This document shows positions 61,894 through 64,000 of a DNA stretch of 64,000 bases, one piece after another. The translations under genes were made by a program, and so were the position numbers. The notes beneath the pieces were generated by a model. That model was not told where the DNA came from and did no database searches. It saw only the letters and a list, made by a program, of their open reading frames with translations. The stretch spans positions 1-64,000 of the forward strand of contig NZ_FXZH01000002.1 in the NCBI RefSeq assembly GCF_900169365.1, read 5' to 3'. Source of the DNA: Brevibacterium sp. 239c (lineage in GTDB: Bacteria > Actinomycetota > Actinomycetes > Actinomycetales > Brevibacteriaceae). How positions within the stretch are numbered: the stretch's first letter is position 1; every line of letters starts with the position of its first letter.

Positions 61894-62535
61894 ATGACTC
61901 AACCCCGTGAGACCAGACCTCAGCCGGCTGCCGGCGCGGAGATCGGCTCCCTCATCGGCGGAGCATTCGGCCTGGTGTTCCTCATCGTCAACAGCGCATC
62001 GTTTTCGACCCTGGGCCGTATCCTCGTCCTCGTCATGGGGATCGCGGCCTTCGCCGTCATCGTGTTCTTCGCGATTCGTTCACTGGGCCGCATGAAGCGC
62101 GCCCAGGTCTCCTCAGCAACGTCCGTCGAGTCCGTCGAGTCCGCTGAGTCCGCTGAGTCCGCCGAGGGGCAGGCTGCGGCCGGACCGCGTCGGACCGTTC
62201 CCTTCGGACGCAGCTACTGGATCATCGTCGGGATCGAAGCACTGGCGCTCTTCGGCGGTACGCGCCTGCTGAGCGGTTTAGGGCATCCGGAACTCGGCGT
62301 GGCCTGGGTGGCGTTCGTCGTCGGCACCCACTTCTATGCTCTCGGCCACGTGTTCAAACTCAACCGGTTCCATATTCTCGCCACGGTCGTCACCCTGTGC
62401 GGCATTGCCGGCTTCATCGCCTTCTTCGCCTCGATCCCAGCGTTCATTCCCATCTTCAGCGGGATCATCTCCGGATTCGTGCTCCTGGCGTTCGGCCTCT
62501 GGGCGCTCGTCCCGGTCGACGGTGAGCGTGCGTGA
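61894..62535 (+). CDS. Membrane protein of unknown function
   Basis: A 213-aa protein with about six hydrophobic segments in two groups (FGLVFLIVNSASF ... MGIAAFAVIVFFA, and from WIIVGIEALALF to the end) separated by a soluble linker made of Ser-Val/Ala-Glu triplets. ATG 61894 has GAGAGGG upstream. No family is recognised. It is convergent with the tricorn-like gene across a hairpin. Confidence 0.72.
   Translation: MTQPRETRPQPAAGAEIGSLIGGAFGLVFLIVNSASFSTLGRILVLVMGIAAFAVIVFFAIRSLGRMKRAQVSSATSVESVESAESAESAEGQAAAGPRRTVPFGRSYWIIVGIEALALFGGTRLLSGLGHPELGVAWVAFVVGTHFYALGHVFKLNRFHILATVVTLCGIAGFIAFFASIPAFIPIFSGIISGFVLLAFGLWALVPVDGERA
62122..62166 (+). repeat. Five 9-bp tandem repeats in the coding sequence
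   Basis: TCCGTCGAG / TCCGCTGAG-type units repeat five times and encode Ser-Val-Glu or Ser-Ala-Glu triplets in the linker of the membrane protein. The unit is in frame, so copy-number slippage would only change linker length. Confidence 0.8.
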
Positions 62536-62538
62536 AAC

Positions 62539-62625
62539 GCCGATTTGCTGTCCGCAAACGGTCGCCTGGTCGTTCTGGGGCGAACGTCTGCAGACAGTGA
62601 AAACCGTTTGCGGACAGTAATCGGC
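62539..62625. repeat. Long imperfect inverted repeat between convergent genes
   Basis: CTGTCCGCAAACGGT (62548-62562) and ACCGTTTGCGGACAG (62603-62617) are exact 15-bp arms. Flanking GCCGATT and AATCGGC extend the stem to about 23 bp with small bulges. A 10-bp palindrome GTCTGCAGAC sits in the 40-base loop. It starts within 4 bp of the membrane-protein stop. It may end both convergent transcripts or be a small non-autonomous repeat element. Confidence 0.65.
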
Positions 62626-62738
62626 TGACCGAAGCCCGTGGCCAGTGACTCTTGACGAACAGGTCCCGTCGCCGGCTGCAGCGGTGGCGCGGGCCCAGGT
62701 CCTGGTGCTTCGTCGGAGGGTTGGCTCCGTCGCCGGTC

Positions 62739-64000
62739 CTACTCCGTGGGCGCGCCTGGGGCCTGCACCTTCGGCACCGACTGGACCCGTGGGGCTGGGA
62801 ACTCGGGCGGTTGGGCCGCGGGTGCATCCTCCAAGCCAGCGAGCACCTCGGCGATGGCACGGTCGAGCTGCAGATCGTCCTCGCTGAACAGCTGCGAGGG
62901 ATCATGCTCGACCTCGATGTCGGGATCGACACCGTAGTTCTCCACATCCCAGCCCTTGCCTTCGAGCCAGAAGGCGTAGCGCGGCTGAGTCACGCCGGTG
63001 CCGTCGACCAGGTCGTAGCGGCCGTCGATGCCGACGACACCACCCCAGGTGCGGACTCCGATGACAGGGCCAAGGCCCTTCGCCTGCACGCGGGCGTTGA
63101 TGATGTCACCGTCGGAGCCTGAGAACTCGTTGGCGAGGAAGGCCACCGGGCCACGGCGGGTATCCTCCGGATCCGGAAGCATGGTGTCGTAGCTCCTGGA
63201 CGCGTTCCAGGCGATGACCCTGTCCGCGAAGCGTTCGGCGACCAGGGCACTCGTGTGACCACCCCGGTTGAACCGGACATCGGCGATGACGCCCTCGGCA
63301 GACATCGCCTGCCGCAGATCACGGTGCAGCTGAGCCCAGCCACCGGCCATCATGTCGGGGACGTGGACGTAGCCGATGCGACCATCTGACTTCTTCGCCA
63401 CGTACTCACGCCGGGAGCGGACCCAGTCCTGGTAGCGCAGCTTCTCCTCATTCGCCAGAGGAATGATCGCGACCACACGGTCCTTGCGCCCCCGCCGCAG
63501 GGTGAGCTCGACGATCGAATCCGCCGCTCCCACCAGATGGGCTGCCGGGCCGCGGACTTCGTCAACGGACTGACCGTTGACGGCGACGATGAGATCACCT
63601 TCGCGGGCTCCGACGCCGGCTTGGCGTAGGGGCGACCTGGCGGCGGGATCGCTGCTCTCACCAGGAAGAATACGTGCAATCGTCCAACCCTGCTCAGTCC
63701 GTTCCAGATCCGCACCCAGGAAACCGAGCTTCTTCGACTGATCACCAGGGGGGCTGGATGGTGAGACATAGGCATGTGAGGTGTTGAGCTCACCCACGGT
63801 CTCCCACAGGATGTCGACGAGGTCGTCATGGGTCAGCGCCTTCGCAGCGACTCGACGCCAGCGCAGGGTCACACCTTCCCAATTCACCCCGTTCATGTCC
63901 GCACGCCAATAGTGGTCACGCATGATGCGGGAGTTCTCCTCGAACATCTGCAGCCATTCGGCCCGCTGATCGAGTTCGAACCGCAGCCGTGTGAGGTCCA
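62739..64000 (-). CDS. Tricorn-protease-like S41 peptidase, 3' part
   Basis: The frame is open past the right edge, so only the C-terminal about 420 residues are seen. WLQMFEENSRIMRDHYW starts the tricorn C1 region. A PDZ-like domain follows (AGVGAREGDLIVAVNGQSVD), then the catalytic core with VRFNRGGH and FLANEFSGSDGDIINA, whose Ser is the predicted nucleophile. The tail is Pro/Gln-rich. Tricorn-type proteases degrade oligopeptides in the cytoplasm after the proteasome. The missing N-terminus should hold beta-propellers. Confidence 0.87.
   Translation of the reverse strand, partial: DLTRLRFELDQRAEWLQMFEENSRIMRDHYWRADMNGVNWEGVTLRWRRVAAKALTHDDLVDILWETVGELNTSHAYVSPSSPPGDQSKKLGFLGADLERTEQGWTIARILPGESSDPAARSPLRQAGVGAREGDLIVAVNGQSVDEVRGPAAHLVGAADSIVELTLRRGRKDRVVAIIPLANEEKLRYQDWVRSRREYVAKKSDGRIGYVHVPDMMAGGWAQLHRDLRQAMSAEGVIADVRFNRGGHTSALVAERFADRVIAWNASRSYDTMLPDPEDTRRGPVAFLANEFSGSDGDIINARVQAKGLGPVIGVRTWGGVVGIDGRYDLVDGTGVTQPRYAFWLEGKGWDVENYGVDPDIEVEHDPSQLFSEDDLQLDRAIAEVLAGLEDAPAAQPPEFPAPRVQSVPKVQAPGAPTE

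Noticed and set aside
1..64000. Integrase, tRNA genes, rRNA genes and CRISPR arrays
   Set aside because: I looked for these by eye on both strands; no tyrosine or serine integrase catalytic domain, cloverleaf sequence, rRNA stretch or regularly spaced repeat array was found.

Overview
The window is GC-rich actinobacterial DNA: strong G/C third-position bias, many GTG starts, ATGA/GTGA stop-start overlaps and likely leaderless promoters. The gene content fits a Micrococcales host, possibly Brevibacterium; that genus is an inference. It divides into a conjugative mobile element with cargo (1 to about 48.7 kb) and a chromosomal-looking flank (about 48.8 to 64 kb). No integrase, tRNA, rRNA or CRISPR array was found. 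The left end of the element lies outside the window.

Transfer module (0-22 kb, almost all minus strand). In transcription order: ArdC-type antirestriction protein, primase-polymerase, DUF2637 membrane protein, two proteins of unknown function, ParB-like protein, membrane-anchored transfer protein, M23 peptidoglycan hydrolase, two DUF6112 proteins, a TrbL/VirB6-like channel protein, an SCO6880-family protein, a 288-aa protein, a VirB4-like ATPase, a 189-aa protein, a VirD4/TraG coupling protein, SSB and a DUF4913 gene that is cut by what looks like an IS21-family terminus at the window edge. Two foreign cassettes sit inside this gene order: an ArsR-CDF metal-efflux pair on the opposite strand (12.9-14.2 kb) and an HTH-ClpN-ABC exporter operon with its own self-overlapping promoter/operator (5.7-8.7 kb).

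Metal module (22-34 kb). An AraC regulator, CsoR, a CPH-type P1B ATPase (CopB-like), a truncated YdhK-like gene, then a copZ - secreted His-rich protein - copA - YHS protein operon behind a CsoR-type operator placed between the -35 and -10 boxes. Next come an MFS exporter divergent from TetR, a flavin reductase and a CueP-like lipoprotein that appears to have lost its ATG start.

Mobilisation and defence module (34-48.3 kb). A damaged phosphatase-like gene, an AlbA_2/Schlafen-like gene divergent from a 1181-aa MobF relaxase-helicase, two genes with HEPN-like Rx4-6H motifs, and then the most interesting locus: a type II CBASS operon. It encodes a 38-aa basic protein, a CD-NTase, Cap2 (E2-E1 fusion), and one 590-aa polypeptide joining a Cap3-like JAMM peptidase, a TIR domain and a SAVED domain. 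A divergent XRE/ImmA pair matches the CapH/CapP regulatory arrangement. A small membrane protein and a two-HTH protein close the element.

Chromosomal flank (48.8-64 kb). A succinate-semialdehyde-type dehydrogenase, small housekeeping-like genes (RibD-C reductases, VOC proteins, DinB, DUF488, DUF5808), a TetR-MFS pair with a palindromic operator, and a five-gene cyclohexanecarboxylate-type operon (BadI, AliB, BadH, AliA, TetR) behind a palindrome, followed by a membrane protein and the 3' part of a tricorn-type protease that runs off the right edge.
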